This document shows, in pieces, positions 1-11,585 of a DNA stretch of 64,000 nucleotides. Under the pieces are notes generated by a model. The model was given only the letters and a program-made list of their open reading frames with translations. It made no database searches and was not told the DNA's origin. The DNA is from Yponomeuta sedellus (Eukaryota > Arthropoda > Insecta > Lepidoptera > Yponomeutidae). Numbering within the stretch: position 1 is the first letter of the stretch; every line of letters begins with the position of its first letter. A program made the position numbers and the translations under genes. The stretch covers positions 6,578,516 through 6,642,515 of the forward strand of contig OW203734.1 of NCBI GenBank assembly GCA_934045075.1. Direction: 5' to 3'.

Positions 1-1292
1 ATGTTTTAACCACGTTTGATCCGGCCCGAAATTCTCTTGATACGAGTACATTTCACTCAACTCGGAGAGCAATTTATCTAACTCCAGAACGTTAATTGTA
101 GGTCGCCGCAATCTTTTGTTCCTTTTGACAGCTACCACGTGCGCTCGCGCATAATTTCAGTGGCACAGCGCCGGTAGCGACATGTGTCACTAACCCGCAA
201 TCATGGCGGATTTATAAGTTAATCACTGGTCTCTTTTGACGTTCTGCCACGTCGTAATAGGTATAATGGAGTGTCAAGGGAGAACACTATAATTTCGCTG
301 AATTGGCACGTGTTGAAATAAAGGTTTCGAGCTTTTTTGTTTTGGTTATACGTTACAGCTTCCCCTCATGCGAAAATTTACAGCTACAAAATGTATGATT
401 ACATGGCATACAAAACAAAATTGTGACATTAAAATCGATTCAAAATTCAAGGGCTGATAACTACAGACTTTTTACAAATAAAAGCTTTGATTAGTGGTCA
501 GGGAACATGGGTGTCAATTCGCCAACGCGGTGCCAGATTAAGTGACGTGTGCAGATACGATTATGCCCACCCCTAGGGAGCGGGAACAAAAAAAATCGCA
601 CCTACTGGATTTTTAAGCTAGGGATGCGTCGGAATATTCTCCAGAGGTGTTTGATGTAAGTAATTTTTAAGTAATACCAAAAATTTATAAAGCAGATTGG
701 GCTATTTATTTCTTATCTAATTGCACCAATTGTTATTTTTATTTAAATATAAATAAATGTTAGCCGTTCGGGAAACAAAAATACATAAGTTTTTTTCAAC
801 TATTCTGTATAAAACCGTGATTACAGCATCCAATAAGTTATTCTTTGATTGAAAGGTCCATGTTTGACCCTCAATTGTACCGAGAGAAGAGGGTCGGGCG
901 TACCAAAAGTCGACTATTGCGTAACATCAGATTGCGGCCACAGAGACCGCAGGCGAAATTGTAGGGTAGCGCCCTGCCCCGTTTTAGGGTTAGCGGTAGA
1001 GCGTACTGTCGAGATGCTGTTGTTGTTTCTTGCTTTTATGATACTGAGGTATTTTATCTAAATGAATTTTAAATTTTGGATCTCCTAAATTTCTTAACTC
1101 GAAAAAAGTACATTTCATATTTTTAAGTTTATAAATTAAAACTGTTTTACCTACTTGTTTTACAATAAAGGTGCGACTCACTGAAATAGATATTGAAAAA
1201 AATTTAAGTGCTCTTTTTTAATATTAAGTTCTAAGATTCTTATGAGTGTCAGACACAAATCGAAAATTCAATGTGTCAGGGACAAAAACAGC
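1..1292. other. Intronic sequence without recognised gene
   Basis: AT-rich, unique-looking DNA. A GC-richer island at about 850-1020 stays open on the + strand for about 70 codons, but it has no recognised domain and no supporting splice context. The first 250 bases hold CACGTG, TTAATTG and other possible factor sites but nothing decisive. Confidence 0.4.
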
Positions 1293-1305
1293 TACTTCAT
1301 TTCTA

Positions 1306-1508
1306 AAAACCTATTTAGAGGCTGAAAATTCCACCCATGCCGGGATTCGAACCCGCAACCTCTGGCTATCCGTGCCGTGGCTATCTGGCACGGATAGCCA
1401 GAGGTTGCGGGTTCGAATCCCGGCATGGGTGGAATTTTTAGCCCCTAAATAGGTTTTTAAAATTGTCCTTAGCACGGGTTAGTTAGTGCATTAAAAATAA
1501 AAATAGTA
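1306..1508 (+). repeat. SINE-B hairpin copy
   Basis: Left arm is the reverse complement of the 3' half of a tRNA-like SINE; right arm is the same half in forward orientation, followed by the tail TTAGCACGGGTTAG...ATTAAAAATAAAAATAGTA. The arms meet around a 10-bp spacer (GTGGCTATCT) at about 1378-1387. The B box GGTTCGAATCC lies in the right arm. A 13-bp direct repeat TACTTCATTTCTA flanks the unit at 1293-1305 and 1509-1521, so the hairpin inserted as one piece. Confidence 0.85.
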
Positions 1509-1610
1509 TACTTCATTTCTAATCAGTATAATTATTATGATCACCACCTCGCTACAGTCTAACAAAGGTTTACAGACGATGACAAAAACAACTCGACGAT
1601 AAAAAACAAC

Positions 1611-1788
1611 GACCTCGGTGGCGCAGCGGTTTGGCACGCTGACTGTAAACGAAGGTCTCGGGTTCGATCCCCGGCCGGGTCTAACTAGCAAACGAACTTT
1701 TCTAGTTTGTCTCGGGTCTTGGACGTTATCTATGTATTTATTGTATCAAACCTATCGTCGAGTTAACACCTATAACACAAGTCATTTA
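1611..1788 (+). repeat. SINE-A copy, 3' truncated
   Basis: The tRNA-like head carries the A box TGGCGCAGCGG and B box GGTTCGATCCC, followed by the family body (TTTCTAGTTTGTCTCGGGTC...ACACAAGTCATTTA). The copy stops where SINE-B starts at 1789; the usual end (GTTGTACTTAGTATAGGGC then ATTT repeats) is missing. Confidence 0.85.
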
Positions 1789-2109
1789 CACTATTTTTAT
1801 TTTTAATGCACTAACCCGTGCTAAGGAAAAAAATTAAAAACCTATTTAGAGGCTAAAAATTTAAAAATAAGTAATGAAATTTGCTTAAGTCAGATGTCGC
1901 TGCCTGTACGTAATACAGAGAATAGTGTAAAGAGGTTCGAAATTTCACTGATGCCGTGAGTCGCCCATTGGCTCAATTGGTAGAGCGCTGGCACGGATAG
2001 CCAGAGGTTGCGGGTTCGAATCCCGGCATGGGTGAAATTTTTAGCCTCTAAATAGGTTTTTAAATATGTTCCTTAGCACGGGTTAGTGCATTAAAAATAA
2101 AAATAGTAT
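1789..2109 (+). repeat. SINE-B copy with inverted tail at the left end
   Basis: The right end is the normal SINE-B tail. The left end begins with the reverse complement of that tail (CACTATTTTTATTTTTAATG...CCTATTTAGAGGCTAAAAA), giving about 70-bp inverted termini around a full tRNA-like head: D arm GCTCAATTGGTAGAGC, anticodon stem CTGGC/GCCAG, B box GGTTCGAATCC. The left part can be read as a partial foldback or as a terminal inverted repeat. Confidence 0.75.
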
Positions 2110-2380
2110 AACTCATAAATGTCACTGTAAAATTAAATTCAAAATTAAGCTGTCTTTAAACCCGATCAAGATGCTCCTCGGATTAACTCGGGTTAATCTG
2201 AGGCATGTTCGAAACGAACCATTTTACTTTCCGCCAGTATTTCAGTTTTGCCTTGTGTTAGTGCACAAAAAGTTTTTCGGACCAGACCTCCTTTATTGAC
2301 CTAAAATTACTGAGGTATCCTCTACACTAATCAAAATAATTAACATAATTAAATATTAGGACTCTTATCTTGAACTTGGA

Positions 2381-2820
2381 TGCTGTGGTAGCTTAGTGGG
2401 TAGAACCATGGACTGGCAAGCGAAAGCCCCAGGTTCGATCCCTAGTGTGGGCATGTACCAAGACTTTGTTTAATTCCAATGTTACGTACATCGAATTTGT
2501 AGTCGCAATACCACACGCTAACGGTGCAGGAAAACATCGTGAGGAAACCCGCTGCTTCGCTGTCTCCGCACGTATTGACTAGTCTTTCGTGTGGGCTAGG
2601 CCGACTAAGCAGTCAGGATGGTATAGGTGCTGGGCAAGCCTACACCATCTATAAAACCATGTCCCAGGCACTACAGCGTCGGAGTGGTCGCTTCACCCAT
2701 CTAATGTGAGTGAAAATACCACTGGACGCTGTATAAATCATCTCATTAAGTAGATACAAAAAGGCCAATATATATTATTATCTTGAACTTAAAAAAAAAA
2801 ATATATATATATATATATGT
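2381..2820 (+). repeat. SINE-C copy, near full length
   Basis: Head with A-box-like TAGCTTAGTGGG and B box GGTTCGATCCC, then the body shared with the copies at 5908 and 40727: GAAAACATCGTGAGGAAACC, a GC-rich middle, CCACTGGACGCTGTATAAAT. It ends in an AT dinucleotide run. Open frames inside it are fortuitous. Confidence 0.85.
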
Positions 2821-3763
2821 CTATAGACAGAGACAAAAAATTGATAAGGTTTCATAAAACTCATATTATTATCTATGAACCTTATAGCAGCATGTTGAAA
2901 AAGAACAAAATACGGACTGTCTCTTTATAGCTACTTTATTTCCAACCAGCATTGTAGCGCCGTTGCTACAAAAAAAGTTTTTCAAAGAGTTTCCTTGCAA
3001 AAAGTTCCTGCGGACGAAACCTCCTTACAACCCTCTCTAAACTGAGCAAAAGCAAATTAAAAGTTAATCGCACGCGGTCGTGAGTCCAACTTGTTGTTTT
3101 GCCCCTTAATTGAGGATCGGGCTTCGAATTCGCCAAATGAGGCAGAAATGCTCATCCGGACATCCACTTCTCCTAGAGTTTTTTGTGTGAAAATGTTGCG
3201 GATTTCACAATTTTAAATGCCCAGACCACAGCTAAAAATCACCGTAGTGATTTATTTAATCATTTTAGTGAAATTTTCGGATTGTCGTATATTAATAATG
3301 TAAAACAGAAAAACTTAATTTTCTTTTGAGTTTTTTAAATTGTTCATATTGCTAAATTCAAAATGTGTCAAAAGCGATAATAACGCCGGCCTTACTTATG
3401 GTTGCCTGGAAGAAATTTCTGTAAGTAATAAGGCCGCCAATTTTTTTCATATTATTTTCTGTCACTGGATTTTCTATGTTCAATAAAAACTATGTATCTC
3501 TCTATTTCGTAGAGGTTTGGGTTCCAATCCGGTACAGAAATTTTGAATGTCAACTAGATGGGTAACTACTGATATTTTTTTTTGTAATCTCCCTGTCTAT
3601 TTACTTTATAGCAAGTTATTCTACTTTGAGACCAGAACAAGTTATTGCAATTTGTAAATACGAGTATTATGATGTGTTAATATCACTCGCTAAAAAGGTT
3701 TTATTGAACCTTTTCATTCAAGACATCGTTTAGACCTGATGAATTCTTGATGTTTACTTATCT
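2821..3763. other. No gene recognised; one repeat remnant
   Basis: AT-rich intronic DNA. Around 3385-3442 there is an imperfect inverted pair (GCCGGCCTTACTTATGG and AAGTAATAAGGCCGCC) resembling the family-E words GGCGGCCTTAT and CTTCCAG. Nothing else recognised. Confidence 0.3.
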
Positions 3764-3890
3764 CAGCGCTTGAAATCGTCCATACTCTCTCACTTTATCT
3801 CTCTCTCTCTCTTTAAGAGAAAGCCTGTGACCTGCAGCGGGATGATTATGAGACGCATACGCTTATGTTTTCACGTTTAACTGGTTCACT
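3764..3890 (+). repeat. SINE-C' 3' fragment
   Basis: Matches the end of the SINE-C' body: CGCTTGAAATCGT, a CTCTCTCT run, then GAGAAAGCCTGTGACCTGCAG, as in the better copy at 34743-35045. Confidence 0.6.
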
Positions 3891-5907
3891 CTAACAGCAA
3901 CTGTAAAGTTTATCTACCGACATCAAGCTTCTACGTTAGCAGGCAAAAAGCTATAGACCTCACCCGAAACCTCACATTCGCCTATTTAACACAATTAACA
4001 AAGCCAGTCGTGATCGTCCCCGCACGACGTTCCCGCCATTAGCGCCCGTACTGGCCAGCTGTAATTAAAAGACTTACATCGCGAGCGGTGGACGGAATTA
4101 AAAACAATTAACTTCGCCCCCGGCTTCGGCGGGTGCCACGGACGCGGCGGATATCGGAAGCCGCCAAGTGGTTAGGGCGTCTGTCACCAAAAACGAGATC
4201 ATGGCACTGAAGTAGCGATACATACAGTCATTGGTTGGCCTCGTGTCCACCACACGCACATTTCTTTGAAGACAAAATACTACTGGAGTTGTCTGGATTT
4301 GAATAAAGCGAGTGGCAAGCGTAGAGACAAGAGAAGAAGTTCGACGACAGTTACCGATGTTTTAGGTGACCTTCAGAGGCACTCACTTGGTTTAAAAAAA
4401 GTTAAGGCCGTTTACGTAGTTTTAGTTTGTAAAGAAAATGTAGAGGGTTGACCTATCTCTCGATTTTACAAGAATCAAAGACTTTCTGAAAAAAGTAAAC
4501 AGCTAGGTATGTTTGCGTACTAAGTTAATTGTTTAAAACGTTCACTTACTTGCTATCCGACCAGGTTTCGTTCTGAAGGCAGAGCTTAATCACGTTCACA
4601 CAGAGGAGTATTAAGATGACTAAAAATACAACTATAAAAAAAAAAAAAAACATTTTAGTTACGACAAAGCATATACTTAGTTTACATTTCAATGTCACCA
4701 ACATAAATTCAGCAACGCTCCGCTTATCACCCCGCTCTCCTTTGAACTCCCTAGCTGCCCCTCAGGCTAAAGAGTCCGAATTGAGCACAATAGTCGATCG
4801 CAGCACGACTTGCACAGACTAGAATGAACAACTGCCCATGTGCAGGCTCACACAGAGGATTTGCGATGTCTCCTATCGCTATTGTAGAGCGAGCGTGGCG
4901 TTCCTTTTTTGAAAAGTTGCAAAAAATTATATTTTTTTGTGGGGTGTTATAATTTTAGTTACAATTTCAAGACATTGACAATTATTTGAAGAATAATAGA
5001 AAAAAAAGACTGTGTACATTACAATCCTTAAAAAAATCAACTACATTATTTTTTGAATTATCATAATATTATATTATTTTTTTTCGTCGGCTTCATTCAC
5101 AGATAGGAATTCAGAATTTATACTCATTTTGCCCAAACTATGCGTGTATAGCTTTTGACATTATAGATTGAAGCATTATAAACCGAACCAAATACTTTGA
5201 ACATCACGAAGAAACAGGATGAAAAAGGGTAGCGTTTAACAGATTATTACCTACTTCCTAGCTGGAGCGTCAAAAAAGTGATCTCCGGCTGAAATCCAAT
5301 CACTTTATCCGAAGTGAAACTAAGCATGTTAATCGAGCCATCAAATTGGGTTTTCGCGGCAAAGCTTGTTGGTGAAAAACGCTGATTCGAAACCGACACC
5401 CTACCGAGGGTGCCTATTTTATTTTAGCTTTTTTTTTCACGCATCCGCGAGCCCATTACTACATTTCCCCGCAAATTGACCGCGTTTTATTAAACGCCCG
5501 GCCATAAGCACTATTAGTTCCGCAAGAATGTTCGATTTTATTAATTTCCCGCCGAATATTAATAAAGTTCGTCGATTATGTGTCAACCCTAATGAGGGTG
5601 CAGTCACACCGAGAGTGTCGTATTACGACACGCGTCGGACAAAAGCCGTTCGGTTTTTTTCGGGGTCCCTCGGGTGATAACAGAAGTCTCCTTTGTTGGT
5701 AGCCCTCATTGCGGTGATGCACTTCAGAGATAAAACATCAATGTGATATCGTTTTACATTGTACTGAATCAAATTGGAAATTGCAGAATTGTTTAATTAA
5801 ACCACGAACATATTCAAGAGTAAATGAAGATGTTCAATTGATGAAGACTTTAATCAATGTTATGAGCACTTAAAGATGGTGGGAACATACACCAATTGCA
5901 ATTGGTG
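3891..5907. other. Repeat-poor intronic stretch, candidate regulatory DNA
   Basis: Largely free of the named repeats. 3950-4150 contains clustered TAATTAAAA, GGAATTAAAA and CAATTAA words (homeodomain-like cores) in a GC-richer setting; 5420-5660 has ATTAATTTCCC, AATATTAATAAAG and CCATAAGC. A 61-codon frame at 4266-4451 has no recognisable domain. Any regulatory function is inference from composition and location in an intron of a developmental gene. Confidence 0.3.
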
Positions 5908-6314
5908 AGCGGTGGTAGCTCAGTGGGTAGAACCATAGACTGGCAAGCGAGAGCCCCAGGTTTGATCCCGAGTGCGGGCATGTACCAATGACTTTGTTTA
6001 ATTTCAAAGTTACGTACATTTGCGAATTTGTAGTCGCAATACCACACGCTAACGGTGAAGGAAAACATCGTGAGGAAACCCGCAGCTTGGTTGGCTCCGC
6101 ACGTATTGACTAGTCTTTCCTGTGGGCTAGGCCGACTAAGCTGTCAGGATGGTATAGGTGCTGGGCAAGCCTACACCATCTATAAAACCATGACCCAGGC
6201 ACTACAGCGTCGGAGTGGTCCCTTCACCCATCTAGTGTGAGTGAAGATACCACTGGACGCTGTATAAATCATCTCATTAAGTAGATGCAAAAAGGCCAAT
6301 ATATATATATATAC
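5908..6314 (+). repeat. SINE-C copy, full length
   Basis: Cleanest copy of the family: A-box-like TAGCTCAGTGGG, B box GGTTTGATCCC (one change), body GAAAACATCGTGAGGAAACC to CACTGGACGCTGTATAAAT, ending GATGCAAAAAGGCCAATATA and an AT run. Near-identical to 2381-2820 through the body. Confidence 0.88.
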
Positions 6315-6376
6315 ACCAATTGCAAAAAGATTTTGTTTTTGTTATTTTTACCTTATAATATGTTATTCATATTTTT

Positions 6377-6897
6377 AGGGTTCCGTACCTCAAAAGGAAA
6401 AAACGGAACCCTTATAGGATCACTTTGTTGTCCGTCTGTCCGTCCGTCCGTCCGTCTGTCAAGACCCTTTTTCTCAGGAACGCGTGGAGGTATGAAGCTG
6501 AAATTTATATCAATTACTCAGGTCTACTGTCCCTTGAAGCTGTGAAAAAATCAAACTTCTAAGCCACGCAATCAAAAGATACAGCCGTTTATGCCGCAAA
6601 TTTTCGACACTTGCAAGGGAATCAAAACCTACAGGGTGCTTCCCGTGAACTCAGAATCTTGAAATTTGGTACGAAGCAACGTCTTATAGCATAGATAAAG
6701 GAAAAATTACGAAAACCATAAATTTTTAGTTACATCACATAATATATATTTTTTTAATAATTTTAAACTTACTACCCATTTCCTCATAAACGCGTAGAGG
6801 TATTAAATTGAAATTCATACCAAATACTCAGGTCTATAATACAGGTTTGTACGGAACCCTCGGTGCGCGAGTCTGACTCGCACTTGGCCGGTTTTTT
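6377..6897. repeat. Family-I repeat (GGGTTCCGTACC ... GGCCGGTTTTT)
   Basis: About 520 bp. Starts AGGGTTCCGTACCTCAAAAG, with a CCGTCCGTCCGTCCG tract at about 6435-6460, and ends GTACGGAACCCTCGGTGCGC then CTCGCACTTGGCCGG and a T run. GGTTCCGTAC and GTACGGAACC are mutually inverted. Common repeat type in moth and butterfly genomes; I do not assign a transposon class. A reversed fragment lies at 54258-54360. Confidence 0.7.
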
Positions 6898-8825
6898 TTA
6901 TTATTAAACTTAAACAGCGAAAAATAGAACAAGATGACCAAAATGTACTCTGAAACAGCGAAAAATACCAGATGTTGGGGCAAGCTAGAGCTATCAAGAT
7001 TTAGTAACAGGCCCGGAGTAACGCATTCGGAACATGCTCAATATTTTTCAGGGGCTGGTTTTACTTATTAAACCTAATAATTTTTCTTTTGACTACAAAA
7101 CATTTTAAAGAAATAAAAGCTCTTTTATACACTCACTAGAGCAAATATCAAAATCAAAATTTAGTATGGGATCGCAGATAATTTTTTGACATTTAGTTTT
7201 ATAATATTATTTATATTGATTATATTGAATGTTAACTTTTTTGCAATAAGCTGTATTTTTATGTGATTGATTGCTCAAACAATTATCCACCGATCTTACA
7301 ACTACCATTATCAGGATCTCATGCTGAAAATAAAATAAGCCTCTTTCAGACCAGAATGTTGCTATCATTTTTGGCACAAAGTAATTTTGAGAATTATATT
7401 ATATGCAGGGTTTGCGGCAGCTTCAAGAGTCATCTTACTGTCATTACTAATAGGACTCACAGTGCATACTATGCTAAGGCGCGGGCTATGCCCATGTAAA
7501 TTAAAATAACATGTGTATACAAATCTACCAATAATGAAATGAAGAATAGTAGAAAGAACTACTGTGTTGAAAAAATGCTAAATTTTTTCACTATCCGCGC
7601 GTGCTCGGCACGTTTTCGGGATTTTTTTATCTTTCGAACTTGTGATTGACATTTCAATCAGCTGAGTTCGGCTGAGCCCGCGCGAAAACACGCCCGTGCA
7701 GGGAACCTAGACAGACTGGGGCCAGTGGGTGTGCCGCAAGTGTATCTACACGGAACGGGAGGATGCACTGTCCGAGTTCGAAACTAATGTGAGTTGCGTA
7801 GGGTTGTCACTTTGGAATTTCCTTCCGTTGTGTTGGTACAAACACGTAACGTGTGGTAACCGTCTCGCTCAGGCATTGTTACAAACAAATACAAAATTAA
7901 ATTTAACCTGTTTATTTCTTAGAAAAAAATGCACATAATATTTGCGCTGGAAGCTAAAATATAATACAATAGAGCTTCCAGAGATTGCTCTATTTTAAAG
8001 ATGAATGTAACAATCATTAGACTCCGCTTACACGTACTTTTACTTATAAGTAAAAATACGGGCATGCGGTGAAACTACACTTGCAAGTGATTATATTAAA
8101 TTACCTATATTAGGTATATACAAAAAAATTATGTTGTTATACGCTTCATTTTTGACTACATACATTGACGGTATCTACTTGTAAGTATAAAAATGCCAGT
8201 AGCAGTAAACACTGCTGTTCCACAACTAGAATGCATACATATTTAGTAATTGTAAAATAATAACTTTACTTTTGGCAAATGTGGGGAGAGGCATCACTAG
8301 ATAATTAAAATTATCAAACATTACGGACATAATTCAATTAAAAAAAATTCACGTTTTTTATTATATAGGTCTTAAATAAAGAAACGTGAAGTAAGAAGTT
8401 TACAATTTTATCATAATTTTAATACAACAGTTCTCTTGAGCTGCGACAAGAGAAATAACATTTTCGCAGCCCTACTCGACTGTCATGTTGAAATAAACCC
8501 CCGTCCACACGTCGCAACACCGGGCCGCGACAGAGTGAAAAAACCCAGTTCAAAGAGGCGCAGGCGAACGCGGAGTCATGAGCTTTTGTAGCCTTTGTGA
8601 AATACACGCGCGGGTTTTTCTCTCTATTTGTGCACACAAACGCCGGCAGATACGGCGGTTGCGTGGTTTTGTTTCTGTTTAAGGGTGTAGGTGCTTTAGT
8701 TGGGTAATTCGTGGTTGCGTATTTGTGGGATTTTGATTCTAGCGATATACCTGTCCGTTGAGGCCCTGTACATTATTGAAGTAAAGTTAAACTATTTACT
8801 GTTTTGTATGTGCCATGTGTCCGAC
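6898..8825. other. Intronic sequence without recognised gene
   Basis: No named repeat and no recognised coding exon. Two GC-richer islands stand out: 7662-7788, which sits between a possible acceptor (TTTCAATCAG) and a possible donor (GTGAGT), and 8440-8650. Neither encodes anything I recognise. Confidence 0.35.
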
Positions 8826-9054
8826 CTGAATCAGCAAGCTGAAGTGGCAATGGGCTGGCCCGCGAAGAACTGACAACCGTTGGAGTAAACGTGTTCTTGA
8901 GTGAAGACCGCGACTCGTCAAACGTAGTGTAGGCCCTCCGACCAGGTGGGATGACGATCTGCGAAAAACTGCCCGCAGGGCGCTATGGCGCTCATTAGGG
9001 GAGGGCTATGTCCAGCAGTGGACTACATAATATAGCCTGAAGAAGAGGAAGAAG
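8826..9054 (+). mobile_element. RTE-like LINE 3' end, decayed
   Basis: Same sequence as 33035-33305 but shorter and frame-broken: GTTGGAGTAAACGTGTTCTT, CCAGGTGGGATGACGATCTG, GGCGCTATGGCGCTCATTAG, then the 3' end GGGCTATGTCCAGCAGTGGA and a GAAGAGGAAGAAG tail. Encodes fragments of the extreme C terminus of an RTE-clade endonuclease/reverse transcriptase (WSKRVLE...GYVQQWTT). Confidence 0.8.
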
Positions 9055-9068
9055 TATGCTATCCACTG

Positions 9069-9355
9069 CAAGTCACAGGCCGACTCTCTCTCTCTCTGAG
9101 AGAAGGGCAGCAGAGACGTTTTATGGACTTAAATACCATGCGTGTCCACCGCGAATGGTCATTTTGAAGCGCTGAGGTACGTGAACTCTTAGATAGTTTC
9201 TCCACAACGTTTTTCTATACGGTTATCGAGTGGTACTACACTATAACTTCACAAACTTAGAAAACAAAGTCATTGGTACACGCCGAGTTTCAAACCCATG
9301 ACCTCGCGAATGTGATACTCTTGTTCCATCGCTCTACTACCATCGCTTCTTAGGT
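9069..9355 (-). repeat. SINE-C' copy, reverse strand
   Basis: On the - strand: tRNA-like head with TGGTAGTAGAGCGATGG and a degraded B box (GGTTTGAAACTC), body GTGGTACCACTCG, and the CTCTCTCTCT/GAGAGAAGG end at the left. Confidence 0.65.
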
Positions 9356-9511
9356 ACTTGTAGTAATTAATAATTTCACCAAACATGAAAGATTGAAGGT
9401 ATACGGAGAAAACAGACATTTTTAGCGTTAATGCTGTTATTAATGAGTTCTAAAAATTATTATTTACACGATTGAGGGTTTATACACACACTTTTCGCAA
9501 ATCCCTTAAGC

Positions 9512-9727
9512 CTGTTCCTTCAGGTTTCTGTATTCTATTAGTGAACTGGATTTCGATACCGCCGGTAAATTACTAAACGAGTATATCGTGTCCCAGTTTA
9601 TCTTTCTAAACAGGATAATCTGTTCCTTCAGGTTTCTGTATTCTATTAGTGAACTGGATTTCGATACTGCCGGTAAATTACTAAACGAGTATATCGTGTC
9701 CCAGTTTTTCTTTCTAAACAGAATGAT
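9512..9727. repeat. 108-bp tandem duplication
   Basis: Two adjacent copies, 9512-9619 and 9620-9727, both starting CTGTTCCTTCAGGTTTCTG. They differ at only a few sites (TACCGCC/TACTGCC; TTTATCTTTC/TTTTTCTTTC; AGGATAAT/AGAATGAT), indicating recent origin. No gene content. Confidence 0.9.
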
Positions 9728-10437
9728 CTATAATACAATAGAAAAACAACGCTAATCGATAAACGGCCTCATTCAGAAATCAAATCCGCAATAGAAGCAG
9801 AAAACCGACTCATCGTTAGATCAACGAGCCAGCCACATTAGTTTCTGACATGTAATTTTACCCTTGTAACTAAAAGAATGAAAATTCAAAGCTCAAAAAG
9901 GGAAAACCACTATTACACGCTCGATCTACATGCGCCGGCAGCGGTGGCTGATGAATGGGAATATCAAAGTGGGAAGCTTTGATTGATGACACGCCCGCCA
10001 GTGCGATAGGGGCTTAAGTTTTCCGCGGATAAGGCACACGCACTATGGCGCAGTTACAATTGAGTAAAAACACTCTTCCAACTATTCCTGAAAACACTCT
10101 TCCAATATAGCAGTCGTAGACTTTCTCTTTAACATAGAGTATTTAAGCTGTATTTGAGGATGGTTTCAGTGAAATCGTGGTTTTTTTTGTTAGAACCCCA
10201 AAACTTGATAGTAATTCTTCGAATATAAAATGTATACCAATTAGGCTAATATTATGTTTAAGTTTTTATCCTGAGGTCTCTAAGTGTATGCATACTGACA
10301 TTAACATGAAAAACATCTAGAAGAAGCAATAGAATAAAAAAAAAAACTTCTGTGAAAACTTGATAAAAATGAAGAATCTGAATTTTTTTCATCCATAGTA
10401 AAAAAAGTTCACATAGCGTATATACCTACTATATTCG
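9728..10437. other. No gene or named repeat recognised
   Basis: AT-rich intronic DNA with no coding exon or named repeat seen. Confidence 0.3.
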
Positions 10438-10796
10438 TTATCAACCCTTGTATGTCCCCACTGCTGGGGCACGGGTCTCTTCCTGCATCGCAGGAAGGTT
10501 AGGCCATACTCCACCACGGGGGCCAAGTCCGGGTTGGTGGAGGATTGTAAGACAGTGGCGGGTCTTACTGTCAGAAGTTATCAAGCCGCCCATAAGGCCT
10601 CTGACACGGCTTAACGACTGCCATTGTATGACAACCGGCACCAACGGCTTAACGTGCCTTGCGAAGCTCGGAAGCGCTCGGAAAAATGCCACTAGCGGTA
10701 ATCACGGGACGCTCACCCATCCCGTACCTGACCGCGTTGTTGCTTAACCAAGTGATTGATTCCAATCACTCGGTTCGCCTAGGCCACGAGCGCTTC
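10438..10796 (-). repeat. SINE-D (5S-like head), near full length
   Basis: Read on the - strand: CTCGTGGCCTAGGCGAACCG head, GATTGGAATCAATCACTTG, body with CGGAAAAATGCCACTAGCGG (+ strand sense), and 3' end CCCAGCAGTGGGGACATACA then AGGGTTGATAACG. The 5S-like box is partly degraded in this copy. Long open frames on both strands here reflect GC-rich repeat, not genes. Confidence 0.85.
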
Positions 10797-11571
10797 CTAC
10801 CTACTATATACCAACCGCATATACTATATGCCAATTGTATACTATGAAACTTGGTAATTAGTTTTTCATGTACTCTCAAAATGTATGATGTGCAATAAAG
10901 AGTTAATCTAATCTAATGATAAATAAAACTACACTATACCACAATGATAAATAAAAAATAACACTATTTAATTCATAATCTTCCCCTGTAATTTTGTTGG
11001 CATAGATCGATAAAACATACAGCTTTAACAACTTAAGACTTTGAACTTTCCTAAAAAATAACCTAACAGCGCAATCAGCCAGCGCCCTTAAGCCAGGCGC
11101 AAAGGGCAGATCTTTGCACTTTGACATTTCGCGGTTTTAATCACGTCCTCGGCTGCCAGATGGCGCTTCAGACGGATCGGCGCGCACTTGACACGGGGAC
11201 AATACCCCTTGACGTCACTTACCCGCGCGGATGCCGACAAGTGGGCTCGTGGCTTTACGCGCGGTCGTTGTTTTCCCGCCGATTATCGATTGATTTTATC
11301 ATAGAGTCTGTGGACAAACTAGCGGTTCCTGCGTCTGCGTCTGCATGGGATTCAAATGAATATGGGCGGGGTTCGCAGCTTAGCCCAACACTTCGTGTAA
11401 ACGGTTTAGTCGCTTAAGCGTGATTGTTTGACAAACACAGACCTAAATAGGTACACCATATTTCGCATTTTGGCCGTGTAAATGTGTCAGATTGTGGACT
11501 TTATGCGAAAAATTTCGAACGGATGAACACATTAACGTACCAGGCACTTTAGGGCGCGGTAGACCGCAGGT
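10797..11571. other. No recognised gene; GC-rich island
   Basis: 11121-11417 is a GC-richer island open for about 98 codons on the + strand, without a recognisable domain or splice signals. Part of the sequence (GGCGCGGTAGACCGC) just before the palindrome is unique-looking. Confidence 0.3.
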
Positions 11572-11585
11572 ATTTTTTATCAATT

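Noticed and set aside
6435..6460. CCGT repeats as a CRISPR-like or satellite array
   Set aside because: A short tetranucleotide tract inside the family-I repeat; there are no spacers.
10441..10747. Overlapping about 80-99 codon frames in SINE-D copies (also at 19919, 46933, 53235, 54709)
   Set aside because: The same translated words recur in every SINE-D in either orientation, with frequent shifts; GC-rich non-coding repeat.
11121..11417. 98-codon frame in a GC-rich island as a possible exon
   Set aside because: No recognised domain, no good donor or acceptor, and single copy; insufficient support.
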